From assembly GCA_030765065.1 (NCBI GenBank), contig CM060990.1, forward strand, positions 216,171,290 through 216,235,289: 64,000 nt of DNA, in the 5' to 3' direction. A model generated the notes under the pieces. It was not told where the DNA came from. It saw only the letters and a program-made list of their open reading frames with translations, and searched no databases. This document shows, piece after piece, positions 10,987 through 22,009 of this stretch. Within the stretch, counting starts at the first letter, position 1; each line of letters begins with the position of its first letter. A program made the position numbers and the translations under genes. The stretch is from Deroplatys truncata (lineage: Eukaryota > Arthropoda > Insecta > Mantodea > Mantidae).

Positions 10987-11590
10987 ATGCCATTGTACAA
11001 AATATTTCTGATAAAATGTGGTATGAAAAACGCTATTTATGGCACACTCAATCACTGCATGTCAACAGACAACAAACCCCAGCATGGTAAATGTCCCGCT
11101 GGCACTGATTCCTGGTGCTTTTACAACAAAAGTATAGCTAACGGCACACAACCTGAAACCAATGATAAAATGTCCATAAAACTTTCTGAAACAACTGCCT
11201 CCAAGATAATGTCTAACTACCAAAGACTAGCTTGTGATGAACTGCTGCATAATTGTATAAGAGATGTTACACAAAATCAACATGTATAGCTGCTCGCCAT
11301 GTTATGGAGGAATTTCCAAAAGAAATTTTTGTATCAAAGAACAGCATCGCAATTGCTGTAACACATGCTGGTCAGAATTTAATATGGGGGTGCTCAGCTA
11401 AAGAAGAAATGAAATCTACTATAAAGAATTCTACAATTTGGAGTGTATAAGATGTGATTATGAACAGATGCGACATTAGAAGAAAATAAGAGGGTGCACG
11501 ATCTTCAACTGAGAAGAAAACAGCTCGCAGGAAGAGTGAATTATCAAAAATGAAACAGAATGGGAAAACATATGCTTCAGGGCAGTTCTA
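10987..11590 (+). pseudogene. MULE-like (Mutator-type) transposase remnant
   Basis: A plus-strand frame from 10987 contains HGKCPAGTDSWCFYNKS, then a region ending CIRDVTQNQHV. After a frameshift near 11260 it continues with a stretch ending in NSTIWSV and then a basic segment rich in Lys/Arg/Ser (about 11470-11580). The CP.G..SWC word followed by a short variable region and a CL/CI...TQN motif is the pattern I know from the C-terminal half of Mutator-like transposases common in arthropod genomes. No terminal inverted repeats were found, so only a fragment of the element survives. Moderate confidence; alternatively a host gene fragment. Confidence 0.5.
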
Positions 11591-12984
11591 AGTACCTATA
11601 ATCGGTAATTTTAAAAAGAATGTGCATGATTAGAAAGATGTATTTTTTCTGTTTTTCATTTTTGCACATGAAACTGATTCCTTGCATTTCAGTTTTGCTT
11701 TGATTTCCATGTAAGTTTGCATACATCTTCTCAAATATGATGCACAACAATTCAAGGATGTATTTTATGATTGCTTGACTCACTGGCTCACAAATAATAT
11801 CTACTGAAAATCAAGGAAACTTTTAACATCAACTTCATAAAAAACATTTACCTTTATACAAATAGTATCTACTTTAATCCAATGCTTAGATTTCTTTTCA
11901 CTGTACTAAACTATAAGAAAATGCCACTATAATACTTTTCTGACAAATGTGAATGTTCGTGGTAGTTTGAACCTTTTTTTTTTCGCTGATGAAAGATATT
12001 TATGTCTATTATTTGTGAAACTATTTGAACTAGGGTTTGAGCACTTGCACAGCCATTTCTCTATTTGCTCATTAATTAAATTTAGCAGTTTTGTAACAAA
12101 TAGCTTTAAAAAAGCTACAAAATTCAGCCACATTGTCTCAAAGGTCAGTCACACTCTTCAAGGAACTCGAATCTACGCGAGGTGGTGGTTTGCTGCTGCA
12201 AACCGGAAAGGATCTGCAGGTGGCAAAAGCGGCACAAAAGTACAGAAAAAAAGACAGAAAGGGAAGTACAAACACACAGGACTATAAATCAGGAGAGTTC
12301 TGATATGCAAAGCATACAATTCACTGTTTCGCAGCATAATATTTTATAAATCAGTGTTCTTCTCAAAACGTCATTTTCACACATTCAAAATTTTATACGA
12401 GCCTTTTTTCTTTAACTACAGCCAACATTTCTCAGAATCTGCATAAGTATCCATTCTAATATTCTATGTGACCAAAATATGCTAACCCCAATAATCATTT
12501 TCCAAAAAAGAAAATGTTTTTTATCACAAAGTTATTAATTTTAGAGCATAAAATTTCTAACAGGCTAAAAAGTTATGATTACTCACTCAACAAAATATAG
12601 AGAACTTTCAAGACATACTGTTTTTGTACGTAATTCAAAGCTCCAATTCCAAAAATACCAACTAATTTTCTCAAATTTTGAGGCGCGTGCATCATTTTGT
12701 TTATACAAGAGATTTACAATAAAATTTATGAAATAATTCATAGCTCGCAAAGTGTTTGTTCCATTAAATTGAAATTTGGAATTCATGTTAATTTAACACA
12801 AATGCAACCACAGTAACATTTTCAGAAAACTCCATAGAGAAATATGGAAAATTCACGGTGTCCCTTAAAGGTTACACTATCGGTGAAATACACGTGAAAG
12901 ACCATGATCGCGTGACAGGAAAATATCCGTGTGCTGCTCATAACAAATGCAATCAAAATAGAAAGGTCCCTGACTTCATACATA
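11591..12984. other. AT-rich interval without recognisable genes
   Basis: About 1.4 kb between the MULE-like fragment and a Tc1 element. Open frames present on both strands are short and rich in Phe/Lys/Asn as expected from AT-rich non-coding DNA. Nothing further is supported. Confidence 0.5.
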
Positions 12985-12986
12985 TA

Positions 12987-14426
12987 CACTGCCGTTTGTG
13001 AAAATTGCAACACCAAGAAGGAAATGCATGTATTCAATGAATTTAATACCACAGGTTAGGTACATGACAAGTAACAAATAATTTTTTTTCTCAAATCTAT
13101 ACATGACCTTTGAGCCCTGATATTCAGTATTTGGTATGGCCTCCATGCGCTGCAATTAGAGCTGCTACACGCCGTGACACTGAATCAAAAAGGTTCTGAA
13201 TAAGTTCCTGAGGGATTTCCATCCACGCAGTTTCCATTCGAGCCCACAAATCCACGACACTGGTTACTGGAGAACCGTGACGCACCAGGTGACGACCAAA
13301 CATATCCCAGGCATGTTCGATGGGCGACATGTCAGGCGAACGTGCAGGCCAGGGAAGCAATGGTACCCATCGCTCTTCGAAGAAGGCTTGTACATTCCTC
13401 GCAATATTTGGGCGGGCATTGTCTTGCTGAAATGTGGCCTGTGGAGATGCCTGAAGCAGGGGAATACCTCAGGCTCTACAACCGCCGTTAGGTACCGGTT
13501 GCTGTTCAAAGTGACCTCAATTCGTAGGAGGGGAGATCGGTTGTTGTAACCAATGGCGCTCCAAACCATCACACCTGGCGTTTGTCCGCTATGCCGCTCA
13601 ACAATGCAGCCCTCCAGATTGCGCTCACCACAGTACCGCCGGACCCGTATGCGGCCATCACTGTAGGACACGTTGAAGCGCGACTCGTCCGAAAAGACTA
13701 CATTTTGCCACTCAGCACCCCGGTGACGGTGTTCAAGTGCATATTGCAGTCGCAGAAGCTTGTGGTTTCTGGACAATGGAAACCGACGTAATGGCATACA
13801 TGAAACCAGTCCAACCTGCAGCAGACGGCGATGAACCGTTGATGCAGACAGCAGCAGAGGCGACGAACCGGTGATGCAGACAAGTTCATACCTGCTGCAG
13901 TGCTCCAGCGTCGAGCCAACACTAGGGATGAAGCTGTACGGTCCGTTATGGTCATGCGAACAAGATGATCGTCATCCCATGCTGTGGTCATGTTCCGTGG
14001 TCCAGCACCCGCTCTTCGGTGCGTACGACCTTAATCTATCCACTGATTCCACATACGCATCACTGTCGTAGCAGCATGCCCTGTACGAGCCGAAATGTCA
14101 CGGTATGACAAACCCGCTTCCCGAAGAACGATCATTTGCCCCGTTCGAACTCGCTCACATTCCGATATGGCTCCCTTTGACGTCGACGAGGCATACTGGC
14201 AATCACTTTATTGTTTGCACCTTGTTTGACAACTCTGCACCTACTACACTGGGCGCAACTCTGAACTTGTCGGACCGACACGATGGGGACTCTGCTCGCC
14301 CTACGTGTATCCCATCTCTCTGCAAACCCAATCACTTATTGCTAGCACACTCTTCTACACTTCCAGCAAGTTTGGAGTTATTCCGGAAATTCTTTCTTGG
14401 TGTTGCAATTTTCACAAACGGCAGTG
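12987..14426 (-). mobile_element. Tc1-like element A
   Basis: Inverted ends, 'cactgccgtttgtgaaaatt' on the left and its complement on the right, bound a 1.44 kb unit flanked by TA (12985-12986 and 14427-14428). The transposase is on the minus strand. The right end abuts polymerase B coding sequence that resumes at 14429, so the element sits at the edge of the polymerase gene. Confidence 0.93.
13124..14335 (-). pseudogene. Tc1-like transposase (DD34E), several frameshifts
   Basis: The coding sequence runs from an N-terminal HTH region near 14330 to a stop at 13124 in shifting frames. Visible motifs are FSDESRFNVS (first Asp), QQDNARPN near 13400 (second Asp) and WPARSPDMSPIEHAWD (catalytic Glu). 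The spacing between the second Asp and the Glu is 34 residues, as in Tc1. The protein would excise and insert the element at TA. At least three frame breaks separate these blocks, so the gene is dead. The C-terminal block 13360-13124 is in one open frame. Confidence 0.88.
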
Positions 14427-14428
14427 TA

Positions 14429-14866
14429 TTTTTCCATTGCCTATCGTATATGGCAGTCACTTCCTGATAAGGCATTAGACGAAAACTCCATTTCATGCAT
14501 AGCAGAACTCTCAGAAAGGTATCTGGCATTCGCCGAAAAGTACGGGAACATCCAGTTTAAAATTTTGGATAGCTTTGGATTCCTAGATGATAAACTATCC
14601 AGCCTGGCTGACATGCTGGCGGATGGCGATTTCAAAATTACGAGAAACGAATATCCTGATGCAGATCATTTTAAACTTGCAACAAGCAAAGACATATTCC
14701 CCTACGACTATGTGAGTTCTACTGCGGCACTGAATAAGAGACAGCTGCCGCCAAAGGACTCGCTCTACAGCACACTGTGGGGAGAGGCGATTAGCGACGA
14801 TTACAGGCATACATAAAAGTCTGGTATACCTTTAATATCCAGAATCTTGGAAAATACAGCGATCTA
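14429..14866 (+). pseudogene. DNA polymerase B, middle fragment
   Basis: An open plus-strand frame resumes immediately after the Tc1 element and runs to about 14816. Blocks such as NIQFKILDSFGFLDDKLSSL, DIFPYDYVSS and the Leu-Pro-Pro-Lys word near 14750 match the exonuclease-to-palm linker region of Polinton-type family B polymerases. The fragment then meets a second Tc1 element. The sequence flanking that element on both sides joins in frame around the TA, which shows that the Tc1 insertion split one polymerase gene. About 7.4 kb separates this from the N-terminal fragment, and the exonuclease core between them is missing or unrecognisable. Confidence 0.8.
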
Positions 14867-16082
14867 CACTATGTGATCAAAAGTATCCGGACACCCCCCA
14901 CAAACACACGTTTTTCATCTTAGTTGCATTGTGACTGGTACTCATCCGCGACCTCAGTAGTCAATTAGACATCGTGAAACAGCGGAATGGGACGCTCCGT
15001 GGAACTCACAGACTTGGAACGTGGTCAGGTGATTGGGTGTCACTTGTGTAAGAAGTCTGTACGCGAGATTTCCAAACTCCTCAACATCCCTAGGCCCACT
15101 GTTTCTGATGTGATAGTGAAGTGGAAACGTGAAGGGACATGTACAGCACAAAAGCGTACAGGCCGACCTCGTCTGTTGACTGACAGAGTACGCCGAAATT
15201 TGAAGTGGGTCGTAAAGAGTAATAGGCAGACATCTATCCAGACCATCACACAGGAATTCCAAACTGCATCAGGACACTCCAAGTAGTATGACAGTTTGGC
15301 GTGAGGTGAGAAATCTTGGATTCCATGGTCGAGCTGCTGCTCATAAGCCACATATCAAGCAGGAAAATGCCAAACGACGCCTCGCTTGGTGTAAGGAGCG
15401 TCAAAATTTACACGATTGAACAGTGGCAAAACGTTGTGTGGAGTGACGAATCACGGTACACAATGTGGCGATCCGATGGCAGGCTATTGGTATGGCGAAT
15501 GCCCGGTGAACGGCATCTGCCAGCATGTGTAGTGCCAGCAGTGACATTTGGAGGTGGGGTGTTATGGTGTGGTCGTGTTTTTCCTGGAGGGGGCTTGCAC
15601 CCCTTGTTGTTTTGCGTGGCACGATCACAGAGCAGACATACATTGATATTTTATACACCTTCTTGCTTCCCACTGTTGAAGAGCAATTCGGGGATGGCGA
15701 TTGCATCTTTCAACACGATCGAGCTCCTGTTCATACTGCACGGGCTGTGGCGGAGAGGTTACACGACAATAACATCCCTGTAATGTAGTCCTGACTTGAA
15801 TCCTATAGAACAGCTTTGGGTGTTTTGGAACGCCGACTTCGTTTCACACCTCACCGTCCTACATTGATACCTCTCCTCAGTTCCGCACTCCGTTAAGAAT
15901 GGGCTGCCATTCCCCAAGAAACCTTCCAGCACCTGATTGAAAGTATGCCTGCGAGAGTGAACGCTGTCATCAAGGCTAAGGGTGGGCAACACCATATTGA
16001 CTTCCAGCATTACCGATGGAGGGCGCCGCGAACTTATACGTTATTTTCAGCCAGGTGTCCGGAAACGTTTGATCACGTAGTG
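14867..16082 (+). mobile_element. Tc1-like element B, copy 1
   Basis: The ends read 'cactatgtgatcaaaagtat' on the left and its near complement on the right ('gatcacgtagtg'). TA precedes the left end; the right TA is altered. A second copy of the same family lies at 45771-46995 in the opposite orientation. The element interrupts the polymerase B gene; polymerase sequence continues on both sides. Confidence 0.93.
14987..16010 (+). pseudogene. Tc1-like transposase, family B copy 1, frameshifted and missing the catalytic-Glu block
   Basis: The coding sequence starts MGRSVELTDLERGQVIGCHL at 14987 with a helix-turn-helix DNA-binding domain (KSVREISKLLNIPRPTVSDV). The frame shifts near 15285 and again near 15490-15530. 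The second catalytic Asp is present in FQHDRAPVHTARA. The block that should follow, with the SPDLNP word and the Glu (intact in the copy at 46 kb), is lost at about 15782 where a stop and short deletion occur. The last part (QETFQHLIESMPARVNAVI) is recognisable. This copy cannot make an active transposase. Confidence 0.88.
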
Positions 16083-17640
16083 TGTATCTCAAGACCGATA
16101 TACTCTTAGCAGAAATTTTCGAGAAGTTTCGAAATCTCTTGCTGGAAATATATGACCTCGACCCAGCGTGGTATTATACATTGCCAGGACTTCCTTTCCA
16201 CGCCATGTTAAAATCGACAACGGCGAGCCTCTCCTTAATCCGTGACAAGAGTATGCTGGAATTCTTTGAGTCTGGAATTAGAGGCGGATTGTACATTGTG
16301 GTGAAGGTCTACTCTAACGCCAACAGATACATCCGAAACTTTGACCGGCACGCCCCTGTCAGGTATACATCATAATTAGACATCAATAACTTATATGGGA
16401 AAGCAATGTTATAAGAGATATCTTATGGAAATCTTCGATGGCTAACCTCGGATGAGATCAATGAAACCGATTTCATAGATTCCTGCAGATTCAAATACAG
16501 CATACGTGCTGGAGGTTGACATTGATTATCCTCCTTATACTCATGTTGTTCATAACGAGGTTCCCTTCGTCCCTTAAAGTCCGATACCACCAAACGGGCA
16601 ATACAAGAAATTGCTAGTAATTGAGAATACAAGACCAAATATGTCTTGCACTAAAGTGTCATGCAGCAGTGTGTGGTACAAACTATGAGACATATTCACA
16701 CAGTGGTATCGTACGACCAGTCTAACTGGTTAAAGACCTACATCGGCCTGAATACGAAGAAGAGCCCAAGAAAGGTAAAATTTCGGCCAAAACCTATGGG
16801 AAAAAATGAACAATGCCGTCTGGGAACCTTATTATGAATGTCCGTAAGTACACGAACTTTAAAATAGATACGAAATAATAACAGGCAAGGAAACTCACTG
16901 CCCGGAGACTGAATCACAGGTCGTTAATCTTCGACGAGAGCCTTGTAAGTATTCAGCTCGCCAGAGAGGAAGTACACATGTACCAACCAATCTATATTGG
17001 AGTATTAAAACTTTTAGTTGACGCAACAATATATGGCACAAATATAATTTATAGCCCAGCATCATATGCGATTTTGGAAATTCCTAAGTTTATCGTATAC
17101 GATTTCTTTTGTCATGAAACCCAAATTGAATTGACTTGTTATTCAATTACATGGATACAGACATGGTCGTCTTTAAAACGAGCTCTGATATCTATAAATT
17201 CATTAAAGATAATCCAAACTATTTTGACAACTCAAATTACACAAAAGATACTGCATATGACATTCAGCAATCCAATATAAAAAGATTGGTTTGTTCAAAG
17301 AGGAATTAAGTGGCATAATTATGGAGGAGTGTATTGGATTGAAATCAAAATTATATGCATATAAATATTCTAGCCAGAAAAAAGCATAGGGCTTCACTAG
17401 AGCAGGCATGCAAAGGTGGCATTTCGACAAATATTTTAAATGTTTAAAACATCTCGGTAAGAGATATTTTACCTGGCAGAAAACCTTTCGAAGCAAAAAT
17501 TACATTTCAACCATTGAAATGGATGAATTGACACTGCGGGGAGCAGATGACAAAAGGAAGCTGACAGCAGGATCATACAATACTCTCGCCTGGGTGGCAT
17601 TACTCCCTTAGACCCGCTGATTGCTAGTGCTAACCTATAA
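16083..17640 (+). pseudogene. DNA polymerase B, palm and C-terminal fragment, broken
   Basis: Polymerase sequence resumes in frame right after the Tc1 element (YLKTDILLAEIFEKFRNLLL). It contains YYTLPGLPFHAMLKST and, after a stop, the motif A block LDINNLYGKAM with its metal-binding Asp at 16379-16381. Many stops and shifts follow. The motif C block is YMDTDM at 17148-17165; family members normally have YxDTDS, so the last Ser is replaced by Met. The C-terminal part (about 17300-17620) is recognisable up to a PLDPLI-like end. The gene's 3' end lies only about 140 bases from the right inverted repeat. Confidence 0.82.
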
Positions 17641-17650
17641 ATAATGTAAA

Positions 17651-17672
17651 TTGATATATATATATATATATG
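17651..17672. repeat. (TA)n short microsatellite
   Basis: About 20 bases of alternating TA just downstream of the polymerase C-terminus. Confidence 0.85.
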
Positions 17673-17774
17673 AGAGTCTGTAAATTACTGTAATATATAT
17701 TTACTTTGTGCCAGAACAGTGTTATTGCATATATCCTGCATTAGTGAGGGTTCCTCCCTACAACGAATAGTTAA

Positions 17775-18485
17775 TTATTGTATTTATATACCAGATGAGT
17801 CAATTGTTCGTATCTATGCAACCGCAGTCTATAGACTAACGTGAAAACAATCACCCTTTTAGAAAACAAACTGTTATTGTAGCTCTGCCTTTCTATTCGG
17901 TACTATATGCAACCAATATTAATGATTAAAGGCCTGAATGAGAACCAAGGAGCTGCGAAAGGCTTAAAAAGACGACCTTTCATGGTCATAATGCTTGAAA
18001 GGAGGTAGAGGAATATTTTCCCGAAGAGCGAGACAGAATACATAGGTTCAGATCCACTGTGTTAGCTGCCGAATGTGGTAAAGCAAAGGATGGTTTCAGA
18101 GGTTCGAAACTAATACTTACATCAAACTGTTTTGGTTCTTTTTCTTTCTCCTTGTGTTTATTTTCCGTATTTTAGTATACTAATTTATTTATTTTTGTTA
18201 TTGGCTTCCCTGTGAGCCAAAGACACAAGACTTACAATCAGATAATTGTGCATCATGTTAATCTGTACCGTATCTGGTGTTGTAAACCGTGTTACTAGCC
18301 AGGTTTTATTGTTTTAGACGCATGTCGACGCTATTAAATCTAACAGTTTTTTTCATGTTTAAACCTTATGTTTCACTTCTATTTACAAAGGAGTTGTAAA
18401 TGTGTAAAGTTCACTGGTGAACAGAATAATAGTCTGTTAAAGAGCGTGGATTCCATCAACGAAGTAAATATTCAAAATGACGTCT
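17775..18485 (-). repeat. Right arm of the ~0.72 kb inverted repeat
   Basis: Reverse complement of 3375-4105 with moderate divergence; see that entry for shared landmarks. It lies between the polymerase 3' end and the integrase remnant. Its right edge runs into the C-terminal codons of a transposase on the minus strand, mirroring the left arm. With its partner it encloses the polymerase gene only; the integrase and capsid genes are outside. Confidence 0.8.
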
Positions 18486-18800
18486 CCTTCATAAATGTAA
18501 ATTTGGGCACGTTGCCGGAGAGAGCCTCTTGCACGCTGTAATATGCGCTGTGTAATCTGCCTGTATTCTTCACGTATGAGTGCCCGTATATGATTTGGGC
18601 TTTGCGGTTCTTGAGCGTAGACAAGTTCCTTTAAATGACCCCACAACGAAAAATCCAGTGGGGTGAGATCAGGTGATTTAGGGGGTCATGCGATCGAGCC
18701 CCCTCGGCCAATAAATTGTTGCGGATGTTCTATGTAATGCTCTCCAATTAGATTCAAAACCTTTTAGAAAATGTCATGCATGTTTATATATCCTGACATA
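18480..18800 (-). pseudogene. DUF4817-type transposase, C-terminal fragment
   Basis: The minus strand reads LTPLDFSLWGHLKELVYAQE and then a helical C-terminal region ending in a HFEYLL-like tail with a small frame difference. The SPDLTPLDFxLWGxLKxLVY block is the third catalytic region of this Tc1/mariner-superfamily group, with the third acidic residue in PLD. Upstream of it about 30 more codons are recognisable (QFIGRGGS). The N-terminal two thirds are missing; the neighbouring sequence to the right is the integrase C-terminus. The fragment is fused to the inverted repeat. Confidence 0.7.
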
Positions 18801-18849
18801 ATCACAAACACTACACTTCCTTGCACCTTTCGTCTCTCTTCAATTTTGA

Positions 18850-19430
18850 GTATAGTTATACACGGGTCAGGAGACATTTCTTTTCACTTCTTTGGTTTCA
18901 TGCGGATAGTTGAATGAAAAGTACCATTGTATTTTCTAATGATTTTGGATAAAAGGTCTAATCACTTGCATGATCGCTGGACTAAAAGCTCGCGATACGT
19001 CATATGCTTCAAGGTTCGAATTAAGAGTTCAACAGCTGCAGACTTCACATTGCTAAAGGTGCTGTAGTGGTTAATATTATACTTTAACATTAAACTTTTA
19101 AAGAACTTGTTATAAATTTATTTCCCTTTATCGCTTTGAATGTTCCGGGGTGGCGCGAATTCTTGTATATCTTCCATAGCTTTTGCAACCTTAACTCCCC
19201 CTTATCCTCTAAAGGTCTTGCATAGACCATTTTAGTGTAAAAGTTGACGACGATAAGGATGTACTTGAATTTTTGGTGACCCTTGTATACAGTATCAATT
19301 CAACCAAATCAATTTGTAGTAAATCATCGTGTCCTTTGCTGATAATTTTGCGCCCTAAAAAGTTCCTTCTCCCTGCACCGTGAAGCTCTTTGACGATACT
19401 TTGCTTGCCTTGCATGTTATAATTTTACAT
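18850..19430 (-). pseudogene. Polinton retroviral-type integrase, broken
   Basis: The N-terminal end (about 19415) carries RRNFLGRKIISKGHDDLLQI followed by a first Asp block (DLVELILY). After a frame shift the minus strand gives EFAPPRNIQSDKGK, holding the second Asp, and then a block with NINHYSTFSNVKSAAVE, whose Glu lies in the expected catalytic place. A conserved Trp-Leu-Asp-Leu-Leu helix and a YN..FHSTI-like word follow near 18930-18900. This is the DDE integrase of Polintons, which inserts the element DNA. The gene has several frame breaks and ends next to the transposase fragment. It is transcribed toward the inverted repeat. Confidence 0.82.
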
Positions 19431-19432
19431 AC

Positions 19433-20119
19433 TTTCAGAACTCGGATAATTTCATCAATCTCTTGAATATGACTACCACCGGCGTCTCTCGATGCAATGA
19501 GTAGCCTTAGTCTATTCACGAGCGTGTGTGGATTTCTGGAGAATACGTAGTAGACATTCCTATCGAGATTATGTCCCTTTCACGCCAGTAGTACACCTGA
19601 ATGGGTATTGAGAAGCGGACCTATTATCTTCTTGTATTTATATGATTTACAAGATTTCAAACGATCCTGCCAGCTGCAGCCATTTCTATAAAGAAAAGTA
19701 ATTTTCATAAATCTTAACGTAAGCTTTTAAGTCTTCGTATGCAGACATCTGGGGTATTCGCTTAAAGGTGAGCTCCTTCAAGCCTCGAGTAGGGTCATAA
19801 GTTTCATCACCTATCAATATTTGATTATTTATAAAGTGAATATCTTTATTTCCAAGCGTGTAACTATCATCCTGATATATCACGCCGTATAATGTATGAA
19901 TGCGAACCTTCTCTTTTCAGCGAACTTGTAAGTAGAAATACTTGTAGATTCCTCCTCCACATCCTCAATCTTGTCATCCACCACAAGTGATTTCCGTTGA
20001 GCATCTAGAATATCCTTGAGGGGCATGGTTCCAGGTTTCAAAGCTTCGGACGTAACATGTTGAGTGTCGAACGTGAGACCTTTTAGAGTTCTCAGTTTTC
20101 CTTTAAAGCCTTCGGACAT
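19433..20119 (-). pseudogene. DUF8207-like Polinton-associated protein, broken
   Basis: The frame starts MSEGFKGKLRTLKGLTFD at 20119, runs to 19880 and is followed by a second open frame (19883-19686). The second frame contains DIHFINNQILIGDETYDPTR and then GLKELTFKRIPQMSAYEDL. A third block near 19560-19440 reads NPHTLVNRLRLLIASRDAGG. This order matches the family now called DUF8207, which is common in arthropod genomes and associated with Polinton-like sequence; its function is unknown. An acidic, Glu-rich segment near 19970 precedes the conserved part. It lies immediately upstream of the integrase on the same strand, suggesting a shared transcript in the original element. Confidence 0.6.
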
Positions 20120-20169
20120 CTAGCTACAGACTTTTAAGTCTTATACTTTCACTATCCATCTTGCAAATG

Positions 20170-21837
20170 ATGTGAAATAAGGTATTACATTTCATTTATA
20201 GCTTGCTTTCTCTTCCTTGAGTTCTCAATGTATCGACAGCCCTAGTTATCATACCGACCGAAGTTTGCAGTTGTTCAATATCAATGTTGTGCCACTGTGT
20301 ACGTTTCTTGAAGGCTTCAACAAAGATTGCTGTATTACTGGCTTCTGATCGATTCCTCTAGACCTTTAAATTGCTGACTTTGTTTAGTTCGTCCATCAGG
20401 ATATTTATATTTACCTCTAATGACTTGTTCATCACTGGCGCAATTAGTTTTGAGAGTATTCAGAGTCTCCGTCTTTAACCGATTGATAGCACACTCTAGA
20501 TCGGAAACATGATCCATTTCTAATGTTTTTAAATTTATTCATTTTCTCATTACATAAATACGGAAGTTCTGCCTTTTCTGTCGAAATTAAACCAAATTGA
20601 GTTTTATTTATGGACGTTCTTTAACTACTATGGTTGTTAGCGTCCATTCTATATTGGGCGTGAAAGGCCAGAAATTTTCAAAGAGGCCTCTTTATGAGAC
20701 TTGGGGTTCTTTTACGTGCCGTAAATCTACAACAAGGGGCTACCGGCTTTACTTCCCTTCCGAAGGAAGCCCTGCTAGGGATTTTTACGCCCGAAAAAAT
20801 CCATCGCATTCCGCCGGGTTTGAACCCGCAACTTCGGAAACTATAGTTTAGCATGGTACCCCTAGACCACGGAGGACGTTTTCTCTACCAAGTCTCCCCA
20901 GGCGATGAATAGAATCCATTAGAGAATCCGTCGTTTGTTTTGCAGAACTTGCTAGAGTATCCACTTCATTCATAGTCGTGTTCAAATTTCCTGTAGTGAC
21001 CTGCAGCTTCTTAGCTATTTGCGTTTCGACTTCATTTGGCAAGTTTTTCTTTAACTGCTGTATATCGCTTTTGAGAGTATTCAAAGCCTCTGTCTCTAAT
21101 TGACTGATTGCACCATCTAGAGTTGAAACTTGCTTCATCGTTAATTTTTCCAAATTATTAATTTCCTGGCTACGTTTATTCTGAAGGCTCGATTTCTCTC
21201 TGTCCAACGTCTCTTGACAGTTGTTTAATAGACGCCATCCCAAAGTCTGACGTTTCTTTAGTTGAATTTGTTAAAGCATCCACCGTATTCTTCGTTTTAC
21301 TCAAATTTGCTGTGATGCTTTGCAGTTTGTCTCTTTGCATTCCGATTTCCTTTGACAAGTATTTCCTTAACTGCTGTCGCATTTAGTTGAAATTCTTAAT
21401 AATCATGCCTCTAGCATACCTTTTATTTACAGCATCCATATCTGCATGAGGATCTCCAATCTCAACGATTCTTTTTACCAAATTAAATGCTACCATTGCC
21501 ATCTATCTGCTGCATACGGGAAACGATATTTGCGGTGATGAACGTCCTATTCGCCACATCGTTATCGTGAACCGGATCTAGTAGCCTAACTCTGTCAATC
21601 ACGATATTATTTTCCTGATATCTCTTGAGAATATATCTCGAAATCATTTCATCGATTAGTCTTAACCATAACCTCACCTTTATTGGCATTTTGCAGGAGA
21701 GACCAAGCATCTATTTTCGTGTGTGTCCACATAATTCTTATTGAATCTACCATTATCATCTTCAGGAGGTGAATATTGCGCAACCTCTCGCTCTTGAATT
21801 GGAATTTTCCTTTGCCATCGAACCTGTCGATACTCAT
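20170..21837 (-). pseudogene. Coiled-coil, fibre-like virion protein of the Polinton, broken
   Basis: The frame begins MSIDRFDGKGKFQFKSERLR at 21837. A block near 21580 reads LLDPVHDNDVANRTFI; a 'D-x-V-x-x-x-x-F/Y' word of this type recurs in fibre- or attachment-like proteins of insect Polintons. The remainder, to about 20200, is a long heptad-rich coiled coil with repeated Leu-Asn-Thr-Leu-Lys and Asp-Ala/Thr-Leu words, indicating internal duplication of a roughly 100-residue unit. Several frameshifts separate 21837-21483, 21382-21176, 21243-20880 and 20517-20335. A SINE is inserted at 20595-20877. The attachment role is inferred from the family and coiled-coil form, not proved. Confidence 0.55.
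20595..20877 (-). mobile_element. tRNA-derived SINE, family 1, copy A
   Basis: On the minus strand this 283-base unit begins with a tRNA-like head ('gtcctccgtggtctaggggt', then a B-box-like 'gggttcaaacccggcgg'). It continues into a unique body with the words 'cttccttcggaagggaag' and 'cattctatattggg'-type sequence read on the plus strand. It ends in an AT-rich tail complementary to 'aattgagttttattta'. Two other copies (39771-40045 and 43230-43515) have the same extent and order. The head provides the internal RNA polymerase III promoter expected of a SINE. It interrupts the coiled-coil gene of the Polinton. Confidence 0.85.
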
Positions 21838-22009
21838 GCTTAACTACGAATGACCGTTTCTTTTTACATAATATACAGGATGCTCCGAAGCTACTCGTTC
21901 AAATTAATACAGGTGATAGAGAACATCAAAACAAATATATTTCGATAAGGAACATATGGTCCCTGACGGCAATTTCTGATGCTAGGGACGATTTACACAG
22001 AAGGTAGCT

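Noticed and set aside
20597-20851. Recurring open frame starting MSFIYGRSL as a conserved protein
   Set aside because: It occurs in all three SINE copies antisense to the tRNA-like head; similarity comes from the SINE, and the frame ends differ.
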